Shown: piece by piece, positions 34,054 through 44,230 of the stretch | Layout: every line of letters begins with the position of its first letter | Numbering within the stretch: position 1 is the stretch's first letter | Origin: an uncultured Clostridia bacterium | Lineage (GTDB): Bacteria > Bacillota > Clostridia > TANB77 > CAG-508 | NCBI GenBank assembly: GCA_934149075.1 | Contig: CAKPDR010000006.1 | Span: forward strand, 26,250 to 90,249 | Direction: 5' to 3' | DNA: 64,000 bases | Translations under genes and position numbers: made by a program | The notes under the pieces: generated by a model | Databases searched by the model: none | The model's input: the letters and a program-made list of their open reading frames with translations, nothing else | What the model was told of the DNA's origin: nothing

Positions 34054-34977
34054 ATGTCAAAAACAGTATTAGAATTGAAAAATGTAAATAAAACATTTGG
34101 AAGAAGAAAAGTTATTGACAATATTAGTCTTGATGTTAAAGAGGGAGAAATATATGGTTTTTTAGGTCCAAATGGTTCTGGAAAAACTACAACAATCAAA
34201 ATGATTTTAAGGCTTATAGATAGTGATTCAGGAGAAATTAAAGTAAATGGTTTTGATACCAAAAAACAATTTGAAAAAGCAATGGAATGTATAGGAGCTA
34301 TAGTTGAAAATCCAGATATGTATAAATATATGTCAGGAATCGATAATTTAAAATTACATGCAAGAATAAGAAATATTGATGAGAAAAGAATTTATGAAGT
34401 TCTAGATATGGTAGAGCTTAAAGGCAGAGAAAAAGATAAAGTTGGTAAATATTCATTAGGTATGAAACAAAGATTGGGCCTTGCGTTAACATTATTACAT
34501 AGACCAAAAGTCTTGATATTAGATGAACCAACAAATGGATTAGATCCTGCGGGTATAAAAAAATTAAGAGATATTTTAAAAGAAATAGCACATAAAGAAG
34601 GAGTTGCAGTATTTGTATCATCACATATATTGTCAGAAATGCAATTAATGTGTGATAAGGTGGCAGTTATAGATAGTGGAAAAGTTGTAAAAATTGAAGA
34701 GATTACAAAACAAGAAGAAAAAATAGAAACAGTTGAAATAAAAGTTAAAAATATAGAAACAGCAATGCAGGTAATACATGATAGATTTAGTGACTTAGAT
34801 GCTAGACAAGATGGAAACATTATAGAAATTACACTTCCAACAGAGAATTTACCTAAAGTTGTTAAAGAATTAGCTATTGCTGATACAGAAATAAAAGCAA
34901 TTATACCAAAAGAGCATAGCTTGGAAGAGATATTTTTTGATGCAACAAAAGGAGGTAAAGATAATGAAAATATTTAG
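34054..34977 (+). CDS. ABC transporter ATP-binding protein (BcrA/export type)
   Basis: 307 residues. Walker A GPNGSGKTT (38-46), signature YSLGMKQRLGLA, Walker B VLILDEPTNGLDP, H-loop SSHILSEM. The C-terminal extension (about 220-307) is the regulatory part seen in bacitracin/lantibiotic-immunity-type ATPases. It pairs with the permease whose ATG overlaps its end. Substrate unknown. Confidence 0.93.
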   Translation: MSKTVLELKNVNKTFGRRKVIDNISLDVKEGEIYGFLGPNGSGKTTTIKMILRLIDSDSGEIKVNGFDTKKQFEKAMECIGAIVENPDMYKYMSGIDNLKLHARIRNIDEKRIYEVLDMVELKGREKDKVGKYSLGMKQRLGLALTLLHRPKVLILDEPTNGLDPAGIKKLRDILKEIAHKEGVAVFVSSHILSEMQLMCDKVAVIDSGKVVKIEEITKQEEKIETVEIKVKNIETAMQVIHDRFSDLDARQDGNIIEITLPTENLPKVVKELAIADTEIKAIIPKEHSLEEIFFDATKGGKDNENI

Positions 34978-36394
34978 GCTATTTATAGATGAAAATATAA
35001 AAACATGGAAAAAACTTTCAACAAAATTATTAATTATAGCTGTATTAATTTCTCTTGTAGGAGTACTTGGACTTACTAAACTTATGCAACATATGGATGA
35101 AAGAAATAAGATGTCAGTATATGTAACAGAAAATAATGACGAATATTTAAAAAGTGAGATAGATTATTTAAAAGAACAACTAAAAGATGAAAATTTAGAC
35201 GAAGAAAGCAAAAAATCTATGCAAGCACAAATGGAACAATATGAAATGTATTTACAATATGACATTCAATTATATGGAGATACCTGGAAAAATGATATTG
35301 TAAAAAGTATTGTAAAATTAAGAATGAATGGAAAAAATGATGAAGCAGAAAAATTGGTACAAATATTGAAAAATAATGATTATTCAGGATACATTGCAAA
35401 TGAAAAGAAAATTTTAAAAGATGAATTAGATAACAAAGAAATAAAACAACAAGAGTATGATGATGAGATTCTAATATTAGAATTAAAAGAAGAATATCTA
35501 AAAGAAGATGAAGAAACATGGAAAAAGTCTATTATTAGAGAGATTCAAAATAGTCAAAAAGGATTAAGGGAAGGAATTAGTTATAATAGTGGAAAATTAT
35601 TGAAGGTTGAGGATAAACAAAAATTGGAAGAACTAATAACTATGGATAAATATAGATTAGAAAAAAATATAGAACCGATAGAAACAAGTTCAGATGAAAA
35701 TTTCAGATTAAGATTTGAAATGTTAGCTCCAATGTTTGTAATTGCAGTAATATCAATTGTTACAGTAATAATCGCAGGTGGAACAATATCAACAGAAGTT
35801 TCTTCAGGGACAATTAAGTTTTGGGCATTAACACCTAATAAAAGATGGAAAATCCTAACAGCCAAGTTATTATCAATATTATTTTACATAATAATTTTGA
35901 CATTAGTAATGTCACTATTGAGTGTAGCATTTGCAAATATTTTCTTCAAAGGAAGTGGGGAAACATATTTATATATAAAAAATGGAGAGGTACAAGAAAT
36001 AGGAAATACTTTATACACTGTTGAATTGTATTTTGCAAAAACAATACCAGTAGTTATTTTTGCATTATTTGCTGTAATGCTTTCTACAGTTACTAGAAAT
36101 ACAGCAGCTTCTGTAAGCATTAGTATGGCACTATATATGGGAAATGGTATTGTTATGATGATATTAAATCAATTTATAAAAAAGGATTGGATAAGATTTG
36201 TACCATTTAATAATTTGAACATTGCTGAAAAAATATTTACTAATTCAACTGATTTGTCACAAATGCTACTAGATGGAACTGATACTTTTGCCAAGTCAAC
36301 TTCTTTAGGTTTTTCTCTTTGTGTTTTGGGAGTATGTTCTATTCTTATGATTGTGACTATGTATGATAGTTTTAATAAAAGAGATATAATTTAA
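34964..36394 (+). CDS. ABC transporter permease with large outer coiled coil
   Basis: 476 residues: one N-terminal helix (about 17-37), a long Glu/Lys-rich predicted coiled coil (about 55-225), then five hydrophobic helices (250-470). This layout is typical of ABC-2-type permeases with a big loop after the first helix. ATG 34964 has a perfect AAAGGAGG site and overlaps the ATPase gene by 14 bases, so translation is coupled. The stop abuts a large inverted-repeat element. Confidence 0.88.
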   Translation: MKIFRLFIDENIKTWKKLSTKLLIIAVLISLVGVLGLTKLMQHMDERNKMSVYVTENNDEYLKSEIDYLKEQLKDENLDEESKKSMQAQMEQYEMYLQYDIQLYGDTWKNDIVKSIVKLRMNGKNDEAEKLVQILKNNDYSGYIANEKKILKDELDNKEIKQQEYDDEILILELKEEYLKEDEETWKKSIIREIQNSQKGLREGISYNSGKLLKVEDKQKLEELITMDKYRLEKNIEPIETSSDENFRLRFEMLAPMFVIAVISIVTVIIAGGTISTEVSSGTIKFWALTPNKRWKILTAKLLSILFYIIILTLVMSLLSVAFANIFFKGSGETYLYIKNGEVQEIGNTLYTVELYFAKTIPVVIFALFAVMLSTVTRNTAASVSISMALYMGNGIVMMILNQFIKKDWIRFVPFNNLNIAEKIFTNSTDLSQMLLDGTDTFAKSTSLGFSLCVLGVCSILMIVTMYDSFNKRDII

Positions 36395-36611
36395 AAAAAG
36401 TTACCAGTGGGGACACCCATGTTTGGTAAAAAAAGTTACCAGTAGGGACACCCATTAATGGTAAAACTTAATATTTAAAATAGTTAATTAATAAATATGG
36501 TTGTATACATATTAATTAAATTAACATTTTAATATACGTTTTACCATTAATGGGTGTCCCTACTGGTAACTTTTTTTACCAAACATGGGTGTCCCTACTG
36601 GTAACTTTTTT
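36394..36611. repeat. Large palindromic element A (paired TTACCA...TGGTAA units)
   Basis: Left arm 36394-36467 and right arm 36538-36611 are 74-base inverted repeats with one clear mismatch. Each arm holds two units beginning TTACCAGTNGGGACACCC and ending TGGTAA. The 70-base AT-rich centre is nearly the reverse complement of the centre of element B at 44231-44444. The right side ends in a T run, so it may also terminate the ABC operon. Probably a non-autonomous mobile repeat. It fills most of the gap before feoA. Confidence 0.92.
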
Positions 36612-36631
36612 GTTTTCTCGACACAATTCTA

Positions 36632-36660
36632 TTGCTTTTTCATTTAGGAATATATATAAT
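36632..36660 (+). promoter_or_regulatory. Promoter of feoAB
   Basis: TTGCTT (36632-36637), 17-base spacer, TATAAT (36655-36660). Confidence 0.65.
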
Positions 36661-36700
36661 CTATAGCAAAAATGAATAAATTGAAAGGAAGAAAAATTAC

Positions 36701-36949
36701 ATGAAAAAAAGAGGAGAAAGGTGTAATATATCAGATTTAAAAGTAGGACAAAAAGCAATAGTATTAAAACTAAATGAAGAAAATAAAGTAATTAGAAGAC
36801 ATTTATTAGATATGGGAATTACAAGAGGAGTGGAAATTGAAATAAAAAAAATAGCGCCTATGGGAGATCCAATTGATATAAGTTTGAGAGATTATGAATT
36901 ATGTATCAGAAAAGAGGATCTTAGTAAAATTGAAGTTGAAGTAATATAA
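36701..36949 (+). CDS. feoA: Ferrous iron transport protein A
   Basis: 82 residues, SH3-like fold. The family features are ISDLKVGQKAIVLKL, the central RRHLLDMGITRGVEIEIKKIAPMGDP and SLRDYELCIRKEDLSKIEV. FeoA supports the FeoB ferrous iron transporter, encoded 48 bases downstream. Ribosome site GAAAGGAAG. Confidence 0.94.
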   Translation: MKKRGERCNISDLKVGQKAIVLKLNEENKVIRRHLLDMGITRGVEIEIKKIAPMGDPIDISLRDYELCIRKEDLSKIEVEVI

Positions 36950-36997
36950 ATTTACGCCAAAAGAAATACAGAATTATAGAAGGGATTGATAATAGTT

Positions 36998-39160
36998 ATG
37001 AAAATTGCTTTAGTTGGAAATCAAAATAGTGGAAAAACAACACTATTTAATGTATTAACAGGTATGAATGCTAAAATCGGAAATTGGCCAGGTGTAACAA
37101 TAGAGAGAAAAACAGGAATAATAAAAGGGACAACTTATGAAATTACAGATTTACCGGGAATATATTCGCTTAGTCCATACAGTGTTGAAGAAGATGTTTC
37201 AAGAAAATTTATATTTGAAGAAAATCCTGATGTAATTATAAATATAGTTGATAGTACATCACTTGAAAGAAGCCTATACTTAACAACTCAATTATTAGAG
37301 TTAGACTCAAAAGTAATTGTAGCATTAAATATGGTTGATATTTTAGAAAAAAAGGGTATAGCTATAAATGAACAAAAACTAGAGCAAATATTAGGAACAA
37401 AAGTTATAAAAATATCAGCATTGAAAGAGATAGGGATTGATGAGCTAATAAAAGAAATAACAATCCCAAAATCTTATAATAAATTATATATTTATGATGC
37501 AATAATGGAAAAAACAATACAACAAGTAGAAAATTTAATTCATTCAGAAATGAACAATAAGCGATTTATTGCTGTAAAATTGCTTGAAGATGATAATAGA
37601 TTTGAGGAGTTAAATACATCAAAAATAAAAAAAATACAACAAGATTTAGCCAACAATTATAATACTGATTTGGAAGAAATGGTTGCTACAGAAAGATATG
37701 AATTTATAGAACAAGCCAAAAAAGAAACAGTTAGTTATTTGAATTCAAATTTCAATATTACAGAAGAAAAATATTTAGTAGAAGAAACATCAAAAGAAAC
37801 AATTTCAGATAAATTGGACAAAATATTTTTAAATAAATGGCTTGCATTTCCTATATTTATAGCAATTATGTTTTTGGTATATTATTTATCTGTTGGTGTG
37901 ATAGGAAGATTTACAGTAGATTGGATTTCTGATTTTGTAGATACATTTGGAGAAAAAGTAAGAACCGGCTTAGAAATTATAGGAACATCTAGGTGGATAA
38001 ATAGTCTGGTTGTTGATGGAATAATAGCAGGTGTAGGAGCTGTTTTAGGTTTTGTTCCTCAACTAATAATTTTATTTACATGCATATCTATATTAGAAAC
38101 AACAGGATATATGTCAAGAATTGCATTACTATTAGATAAAGTTTTTAGAATGATTGGATTAAGTGGAAAAAGTCTTATTCCATTTATAGTAGGGGCAGGA
38201 TGTAGTGTACCTGGAATAATGGGAACAAGAATAATAGAAAATCAAGATGAAAGGGAAATGACAACAATTTTGACACCATTTGTACCATGTAGTGCTAAAT
38301 TACCAATAATAGCTTTATTTTCAGGATACTTTTTTGAAGAAAAATCAGGACTTATATCAGTATCGTTATATTTTTTCGCAATAGCAACAATAATTGTGAG
38401 TGCAATACTTATGAAGAAATTTGTATTTAAAAATACGAGTAGTACATATATTTCAGAATTACCAGAATATAAATTGCCCAATATAAAATATGTTACAAAG
38501 GATGTGCTGGATAAGACACTATCATTTATAAAAAGAGCTGGAAGTACAATATTAATTTGTTCAATTGTAATATGGTTTTTGTTGTCATTTTCATTGAAAT
38601 TTGAATATGGTGTAAATATAGAAAATAGCATATTAGCAAGATTAGGAAAAACAATATCTTGGATATTCTATCCAATGATTGGGACAAACAGTTGGGGAGC
38701 AACAGTATCAGCAATTCAAGGCTTAGTTGCAAAAGAACAAGTAATATCTTCAATGTCAGTAATAGCCGGATTAGCAGAAGATACAGTGGAGGGAAGTCAG
38801 ATTTTTAAAAGTGGAGTATTTGATTTTTTTACAGCTTCATCAGCATATGCATTTATGGTGTTTAATCTGTTTAGTGCACCGTGCTTTGGGGCAATAGGCG
38901 CTATGAAAAGAGAGCTTGGTGAAAATAAAAAAATATTGAAGGTAGTAACTTTTCAAATAGTATTTGCATGGTGTTTGGCAACAATTGTATATCAAATAGG
39001 AACTATAATTGAAAAAGGAATACTTAATTTTTTTAATATGATTGTTTTGAGTATAATTGGTTTAATTTTATTTGTTATGTTGAAACAAAAAAAGCTTGGA
39101 AACAGTGAATGTAGAGGATGTCCATATTGTAAAGATTATGAAAAAGAGAAAAAACATTGA
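36998..39160 (+). CDS. feoB: Ferrous iron transport protein B
   Basis: 720 residues. An N-terminal GTPase domain (G1 GNQNSGKTT at 7-15; DLPGIYSLSPYS) and a GDI-like helical spacer are followed by a membrane domain with two Gate motifs (LETTGYMSRIALLLD, FVPCSAKLPIIALF). The C-terminus has a Cys cluster (CRGCPYC), common in clostridial FeoB. Imports Fe2+. ATG 36998 starts the G domain at the normal place; an in-frame TTG at 36986 is too near the AGGG. Confidence 0.96.
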   Translation: MKIALVGNQNSGKTTLFNVLTGMNAKIGNWPGVTIERKTGIIKGTTYEITDLPGIYSLSPYSVEEDVSRKFIFEENPDVIINIVDSTSLERSLYLTTQLLELDSKVIVALNMVDILEKKGIAINEQKLEQILGTKVIKISALKEIGIDELIKEITIPKSYNKLYIYDAIMEKTIQQVENLIHSEMNNKRFIAVKLLEDDNRFEELNTSKIKKIQQDLANNYNTDLEEMVATERYEFIEQAKKETVSYLNSNFNITEEKYLVEETSKETISDKLDKIFLNKWLAFPIFIAIMFLVYYLSVGVIGRFTVDWISDFVDTFGEKVRTGLEIIGTSRWINSLVVDGIIAGVGAVLGFVPQLIILFTCISILETTGYMSRIALLLDKVFRMIGLSGKSLIPFIVGAGCSVPGIMGTRIIENQDEREMTTILTPFVPCSAKLPIIALFSGYFFEEKSGLISVSLYFFAIATIIVSAILMKKFVFKNTSSTYISELPEYKLPNIKYVTKDVLDKTLSFIKRAGSTILICSIVIWFLLSFSLKFEYGVNIENSILARLGKTISWIFYPMIGTNSWGATVSAIQGLVAKEQVISSMSVIAGLAEDTVEGSQIFKSGVFDFFTASSAYAFMVFNLFSAPCFGAIGAMKRELGENKKILKVVTFQIVFAWCLATIVYQIGTIIEKGILNFFNMIVLSIIGLILFVMLKQKKLGNSECRGCPYCKDYEKEKKH

Positions 39161-39169
39161 AAAATTTTG

Positions 39170-39198
39170 TTGACTAATAAAAAATAAATGTTTATAAT
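39170..39198 (+). promoter_or_regulatory. Promoter of the 444-residue gene
   Basis: TTGACT (39170-39175), 17-base spacer, TATAAT (39193-39198). Confidence 0.85.
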
Positions 39199-39238
39199 TA
39201 TATAAGGGACGTTTATTATAGAAGGAAAGGTGATACAA

Positions 39239-40573
39239 ATGAAATTAGCAGATTTAGTAAGAAAAGTTATGCCAAATTTTAACATTAAAGTTGACAAGGA
39301 ACAAAAAAGATTAGAGCAAGGTGTGGTTGCAGTACAAAATGTGTATGAAAAAAGTGAATCACAAAAAGAAGCTAATGAAAAAGCAATGAATATTGTAATT
39401 GATACAATTCAAACTCATCCAGAAATGCCGGTAGGAGAATTCTTGAAAATGGTTCAAGAAAAGACGGCGTTATCAGACAATAGTTTGGTTGAAATAATAA
39501 AACAAATGCCAGATATCAAATCTGAAAAGGCAACAGTAGAAGCTGTAAAAAAAGTTGATCTTGCATCAGATGCAATAACAGAAATTATACAAGAGGCACC
39601 TGTAAGTCCAGTTACAGCACAAAAGCTTGCAGAACAAATACCAGATGAAGAAGTACAAAAAGAGCAACAAGCCGAAATAGAAAGAAAAGTAAGAGAAGAA
39701 CAAATAAAGAGAGAACAAGATAAAGAAAAAAATATAATTTCTAAATTAGATGAAATTTATGATAATTGTGAGGGTATAAATGACGCAATTTTAGTAGGCG
39801 ATATAAGTAAATTAAATATAGAGAGAAAAACGGAGAAAATAAGTGAGAGATTGAAACAAATTGTTGCAAAAAAAGTAGCAATTGATTGTATGAAATTTGG
39901 AGGACCAAAGCTTCCAACACTTATGAAAATCATGCCTGCAACAGAGATGCTTGAAGAAGACTTACCAGCTTTAGTTGAAACAGAATATCAAAAAGCTAAA
40001 GCAGAATATGAAGAAGATGAGAAAGAATATTATAGATATAATGCAGAAAGAAAGAAAATGGTAAAAGGAAAAATACTAGAAAATATTGCAAAAGAAGTGG
40101 CTAGTAATTTTGAAGAAATAGGTGATATTAGTATACCTCAAATAGATGCTTTGAAGAATTTGAATGAAGAAGAAATAAGAATTTTTGTAAATGCGGTAAA
40201 AAAACCAGGGCATCAAATAGAAATTGGAGAAGATGACATAAAAATGGTTGAGAAACAGTTAAGGGGTGACTCTATAGGAGAATTAGAAAATTTACAGAGG
40301 ATGCTAGGAAAAATGAAATCCAATGATAGAGAGAAAGCTGTAAGTGGTTTTATACAGCAATTAAAGGTAAATAAACCAAAAGAACAACAAGAATTAGATT
40401 TAGCAATATCAGATATAGGAACTAAAATAAGAAGGTTGCCAATGGAGAAACAATTAGATGCTGCAAAGACGATTTCTGATATATTAGATCAACAATTTCA
40501 ATCAATTGAAAATGGAAAGAAACATTTAGAACAAAATCATAATAAAAGAAATGACGACGAAATGGAACAATAA
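39239..40573 (+). CDS. Large helical hypothetical protein
   Basis: 444 residues, almost entirely predicted helix, rich in Glu, Lys and Gln, with no membrane segment or signal. There is a long charged coiled coil near 140-175 (QKEQQAEIERKVREEQIKREQDKEK) and another near 255-285. Not recognised. It has its own consensus promoter, AAGGAAAGG ribosome site and terminator, so it is a real single-gene unit. ATG 39239 preferred over GTG 39230, which overlaps the ribosome site. Confidence 0.8.
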   Translation: MKLADLVRKVMPNFNIKVDKEQKRLEQGVVAVQNVYEKSESQKEANEKAMNIVIDTIQTHPEMPVGEFLKMVQEKTALSDNSLVEIIKQMPDIKSEKATVEAVKKVDLASDAITEIIQEAPVSPVTAQKLAEQIPDEEVQKEQQAEIERKVREEQIKREQDKEKNIISKLDEIYDNCEGINDAILVGDISKLNIERKTEKISERLKQIVAKKVAIDCMKFGGPKLPTLMKIMPATEMLEEDLPALVETEYQKAKAEYEEDEKEYYRYNAERKKMVKGKILENIAKEVASNFEEIGDISIPQIDALKNLNEEEIRIFVNAVKKPGHQIEIGEDDIKMVEKQLRGDSIGELENLQRMLGKMKSNDREKAVSGFIQQLKVNKPKEQQELDLAISDIGTKIRRLPMEKQLDAAKTISDILDQQFQSIENGKKHLEQNHNKRNDDEMEQ

Positions 40574-40574
40574 T

Positions 40575-40616
40575 AAAAAAAAGAGAAAACTTTGATTTTC
40601 GGTTTTCTCTTTTTTG
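40575..40616 (+). terminator. Rho-independent terminator
   Basis: Stem AAGAGAAAAC / GTTTTCTCTT followed by TTTTT; the left side is preceded by an A run, so it may work in both directions. Confidence 0.88.
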
Positions 40617-40642
40617 TGTAATTATTAAAATATAAATTTATC

Positions 40643-40671
40643 TTGTGATTTTTTGGGCAGTATGCTAAAAT
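40643..40671 (+). promoter_or_regulatory. Promoter of the rsmB-like/mgtA unit
   Basis: TTGTGA (40643-40648), 17-base spacer, TAAAAT (40666-40671). Confidence 0.65.
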
Positions 40672-40698
40672 AGTAGCGAAAGAGAAGTGATTAGTAAT

Positions 40699-41580
40699 AT
40701 GCAAATACCGCAATTCTTAGAAGAAATGTTGCAAAAACAATATAATAATGAAATAACTAATAAAATAATTAATGGATATAAAGAACAGAGGAATGTAACA
40801 TTAAGAATTAATACAATAAAAAACACAAAAGAGAAAATAAAAGAATGTTTAAATCAAGCTAAAATAGAATTTCAAGAAGTAGAATGGAATAGAGATGCAT
40901 TAATTATAAAAAATGCAAGAGAAGAAGAAATTAGAAAACTTGAGATATATGAAAAAGGTGGAATATATTTACAAAGTTTATCATCAATGTTGCCACCAAT
41001 AATAATAGAACCTAAAGAAGGTGAAAATATATTAGATATGGCAGCAGCGCCAGGAGGGAAAACAACTCAAATGGCGGCAATTACAAATAACAAAGCTTTT
41101 ATTACAGCTGTTGAAAAAAACAAAATAAGAGCAGAAAGATTAAAATACAATTTGAAAAAACAAGGAGTAGGCTGTGTAAATGTAATGTTAGAGGATGCAA
41201 GGAAATTAAGCGATTTCTTTTCTTTTGACAAGATTCTTTTAGATGCACCGTGTAGTGGAAGTGGTACAATGAGCATATTTGATAAAAACTTTAATGAAGA
41301 ATTAATAAAAAGATCTTCAAAAATACAAGAAGAATTATTAAAAAAAGCATTGAAAATATTAAAACCAGGTGGAGAAATGGTATATTCTACATGTTCTATT
41401 TTAAAACAAGAAAATGAAGAGATACTGGAAAAAGTGCTAATAAAAGCAAATGCAGAAATAGAACCTATAAATTTAACGGAAATTGTTACCTTACCAAGCA
41501 AAATCGAGGGGACAATTACTGTTTGCCCAACAGAAAATTATGAAGGATTTTTTGTAGCAAAGATTAGAAAATTAAAATAA
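40699..41580 (+). CDS. RsmB/NOP2-family RNA m5C methyltransferase
   Basis: 293 residues. SAM-binding motif DMAAAPGGKTTQMAA, then LLDAPCSGSGTMS (motif IV Cys) and MVYSTCSILKQENE (motif VI catalytic Cys): the two Cys of m5C RNA methyltransferases. The N-terminal region is short and lacks a NusB-like domain, so it is closer to the YebU/RsmF-type core. Target RNA unknown. Start ATG 40699; the ribosome site is weak and GTG 40687 is an alternative. mgtA follows 18 bases later. Confidence 0.9.
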   Translation: MQIPQFLEEMLQKQYNNEITNKIINGYKEQRNVTLRINTIKNTKEKIKECLNQAKIEFQEVEWNRDALIIKNAREEEIRKLEIYEKGGIYLQSLSSMLPPIIIEPKEGENILDMAAAPGGKTTQMAAITNNKAFITAVEKNKIRAERLKYNLKKQGVGCVNVMLEDARKLSDFFSFDKILLDAPCSGSGTMSIFDKNFNEELIKRSSKIQEELLKKALKILKPGGEMVYSTCSILKQENEEILEKVLIKANAEIEPINLTEIVTLPSKIEGTITVCPTENYEGFFVAKIRKLK

Positions 41581-41598
41581 ATCTTAGGAGGAATACAA

Positions 41599-44226
41599 AT
41601 GATTCAAATATTCGATATAAAAAAAGCAAAAAAGAATTTATTAAAAGCAAATGACACAGAAGAGTTAGCAGAATATATAAAAGAATCACAATTAACAGTA
41701 AGTGAAACTTTAGAAGAATATAAGAGCGATGAAAATAGTGGACTTACCACTAAGGAAGCGAATTTTAGATTAGAAAAAAATGGAAAAAACAAGGTAGTAA
41801 AAGAAGACAACAAAAATTGGTTTTACTTTTACATAAATTCATTTAAAGATCAATTTATTATTATACTATTATTCTTAGCTATAATAAACTTTTGCTTAGG
41901 AGACAAGCTTGGTTCAGCGATTATTGTTGCAATAGCTGTTATTAGTGCTAATATAAGATTTGTGCAAGATTATTCAGTATATAAGTTTAATAAACAATTA
42001 AAAAATAGAATTACATCAAAAACAAATGTATTAAGAGATAATAAAGAGCAGGAAATTAAAGTAGAAAATGTCGTATTAGGAGATATTATAAAATTAAATG
42101 CAGGTGCAATAATTCCAGCAGATGTAAAAATTATCGAAAGTAAAGATTTATTTATTAATCAATCAGTATTCACAGGAGAAAGTGCACCGATAGAAAAGAA
42201 AGTAACAGCAAGTGAAACAAAAGAAATATTTGATATTGAAAATATTTGCCTAATGGGAGCAAGTGTTATTAGTGGAAAAGCAACAGCTGTAGTAATCAGA
42301 ACAGGATTTAAAACATATCTAGGCAAAATGGGAAAAGAAGTTGATGTAAAAAAAGAAAGCACAAATTTTGAAAAAGGAATGAAAAATATCACAAATATGC
42401 TAATTAAATATATGATAGTAGTATGTTTTGCGGTGTTAATCATTGATGGAGTAATAAAAGGAAACTTTAATGATGCAATTTTGTTTGCATTATCAGTTGC
42501 AGTTGGAATAACTCCAAGTATGTTGCCAATGATAGTAAATGTAAACTTAACAAAAGGAAGTAAATCATTAGCTAAAAAGAAAACATTAGTAAAAAGGATA
42601 GAATCAATTCAAAATTTGGGAGCAATAGACATATTATGTACAGATAAAACAGGTACATTAACAGAAGATAAAATAACACTTCAAAAATATATTGATATTG
42701 AAGGAAAAGAAAACATGAATATACTTGAATATGCATATCTAAACAGTTTTTATGGAACTGGAATGAAGAACTTAGTAGATAGAGCAATTCTTGTATATGG
42801 AAAAGAACATCAAATAGAAGAAAAGATTGAAAAATATGAAAAAATAGATGAAATACCATTTGACTATGACAGAAAGAAAATGAGTGTTATAGTAAAAAAA
42901 GGTTCACAATATAGAATGATTACAAAAGGAGCATTGGAAGAGGTAATAAAAAGCTGTACCAAAGTAAAAAGAAATGGAAAATTAGAAGAGATTACTCAAG
43001 AGATAATAGAAAAAGTAGAAGCGAAAGCAAAGGAACTTGCTGAAACAGGAATGCAAGTTATAGCATTGGCAGAAAAAAGAGATTATCCAGGTGTAGATGT
43101 GCTAGATAGTTCTTATGAGAGAGATATGACATTTATTGGATTCATAGGATTTCTAGATCCTCCTAAAAAAGGAGTTGCAAATACAATAAACAAATTACGT
43201 AAAATAGGAGTAAAAACAAAAATATTAACAGGTGATAACCCATATGCAACTAAAAACATTTGTAATTTATCTGGATTGAATGGAAATGATATTCTTTTAG
43301 GAACAGATATTGACAAATTAACAGATGAAGAACTTTCAAAAAGAGTTGAAGAAGTAGATGTTTTTGCAAGGTTAAATCCTTTACAAAAAGAAAGAGTTGT
43401 TGCAACATATAAAAACAATGGACATGTAGTTGGATATATGGGAGATGGAGTAAATGATTCACCATCATTACATAAAGCTGATATAGGAATATCAGTAAAT
43501 ACAGCAACAGATATTGCAAAAGAAGCAAGTGATATAATTTTACTTGAAAGAAATTTGAATGTTATTTATGATGGAGTAATTGAAGGAAGAAAAGTATATG
43601 GAAACATTATAAAATACATGAAAATGGCATTAAGTTCAGACTTTGGAGATGTATTTAGTATAATGATAGCAAGCATTTTTCTACCATTTTTACCATTACT
43701 ACCAATTCAAATGTTAATACAAGACTTCATATATGATTTTTCACAAATAGGAATACCATATGATAATGTTGATGAAGAATTTTTGAGAAAACCTAAAAAA
43801 TGGAATACAAAAGGAATATCAAAATTCATGCAAGTTATGGGAATAACAAGTTCATTAATAGATGTAATTTCATTCATTATATTCTGGTTTATTTTGGGAT
43901 ACAATGGAATAGAAAAACAAGCATATTTCCAAACAGCATGGTTCGTAACATGTTTAATAACAGAATTAATGATAATCTATAATGTAAGAACAAGTAAAAA
44001 GCCATTTATAGAGTCAAATGCTTCAAAGAAATTAATGATACTGACATTGTTTTCCGGAATATTAACAATTATAACTCCAATTATATTACATGGTGTGAAA
44101 TCATTTAATTTTGTAATTTTACCACCAGTATATTATTTATATTTGGTAGGATTGGTCTTTGGATATTTTGTTATAGTTAGCTTTATAAAGAAAGCATACA
44201 TAAAGAAATATCATGAATGGTTGTAA
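41599..44226 (+). CDS. mgtA: Magnesium-translocating P-type ATPase
   Basis: 875 residues, P3B type. Actuator motif QSVFTGESAPIEK (TGES 192-195), phosphorylation site D349 in CTDKTGTLTEDK, hinge MGDGVNDSPSLHKADIGISV, and the MgtA-specific late stretch LPIQMLIQDFIYDFSQIGIPYDNVDEEFLRKPKKW (in two parts: through DFSQ and from IGIP on). Imports Mg2+. The promoter region shows no Mg2+ riboswitch. AGGAGG ribosome site. Its stop is four bases before repeat element B. Confidence 0.93.
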   Translation: MIQIFDIKKAKKNLLKANDTEELAEYIKESQLTVSETLEEYKSDENSGLTTKEANFRLEKNGKNKVVKEDNKNWFYFYINSFKDQFIIILLFLAIINFCLGDKLGSAIIVAIAVISANIRFVQDYSVYKFNKQLKNRITSKTNVLRDNKEQEIKVENVVLGDIIKLNAGAIIPADVKIIESKDLFINQSVFTGESAPIEKKVTASETKEIFDIENICLMGASVISGKATAVVIRTGFKTYLGKMGKEVDVKKESTNFEKGMKNITNMLIKYMIVVCFAVLIIDGVIKGNFNDAILFALSVAVGITPSMLPMIVNVNLTKGSKSLAKKKTLVKRIESIQNLGAIDILCTDKTGTLTEDKITLQKYIDIEGKENMNILEYAYLNSFYGTGMKNLVDRAILVYGKEHQIEEKIEKYEKIDEIPFDYDRKKMSVIVKKGSQYRMITKGALEEVIKSCTKVKRNGKLEEITQEIIEKVEAKAKELAETGMQVIALAEKRDYPGVDVLDSSYERDMTFIGFIGFLDPPKKGVANTINKLRKIGVKTKILTGDNPYATKNICNLSGLNGNDILLGTDIDKLTDEELSKRVEEVDVFARLNPLQKERVVATYKNNGHVVGYMGDGVNDSPSLHKADIGISVNTATDIAKEASDIILLERNLNVIYDGVIEGRKVYGNIIKYMKMALSSDFGDVFSIMIASIFLPFLPLLPIQMLIQDFIYDFSQIGIPYDNVDEEFLRKPKKWNTKGISKFMQVMGITSSLIDVISFIIFWFILGYNGIEKQAYFQTAWFVTCLITELMIIYNVRTSKKPFIESNASKKLMILTLFSGILTIITPIILHGVKSFNFVILPPVYYLYLVGLVFGYFVIVSFIKKAYIKKYHEWL

Positions 44227-44230
44227 TTAA

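Noticed and set aside
36986..37000. TTG 36986 as the feoB start
   Set aside because: It lies only one base from the AGGG ribosome site; ATG 36998 gives the normal start of the G domain.
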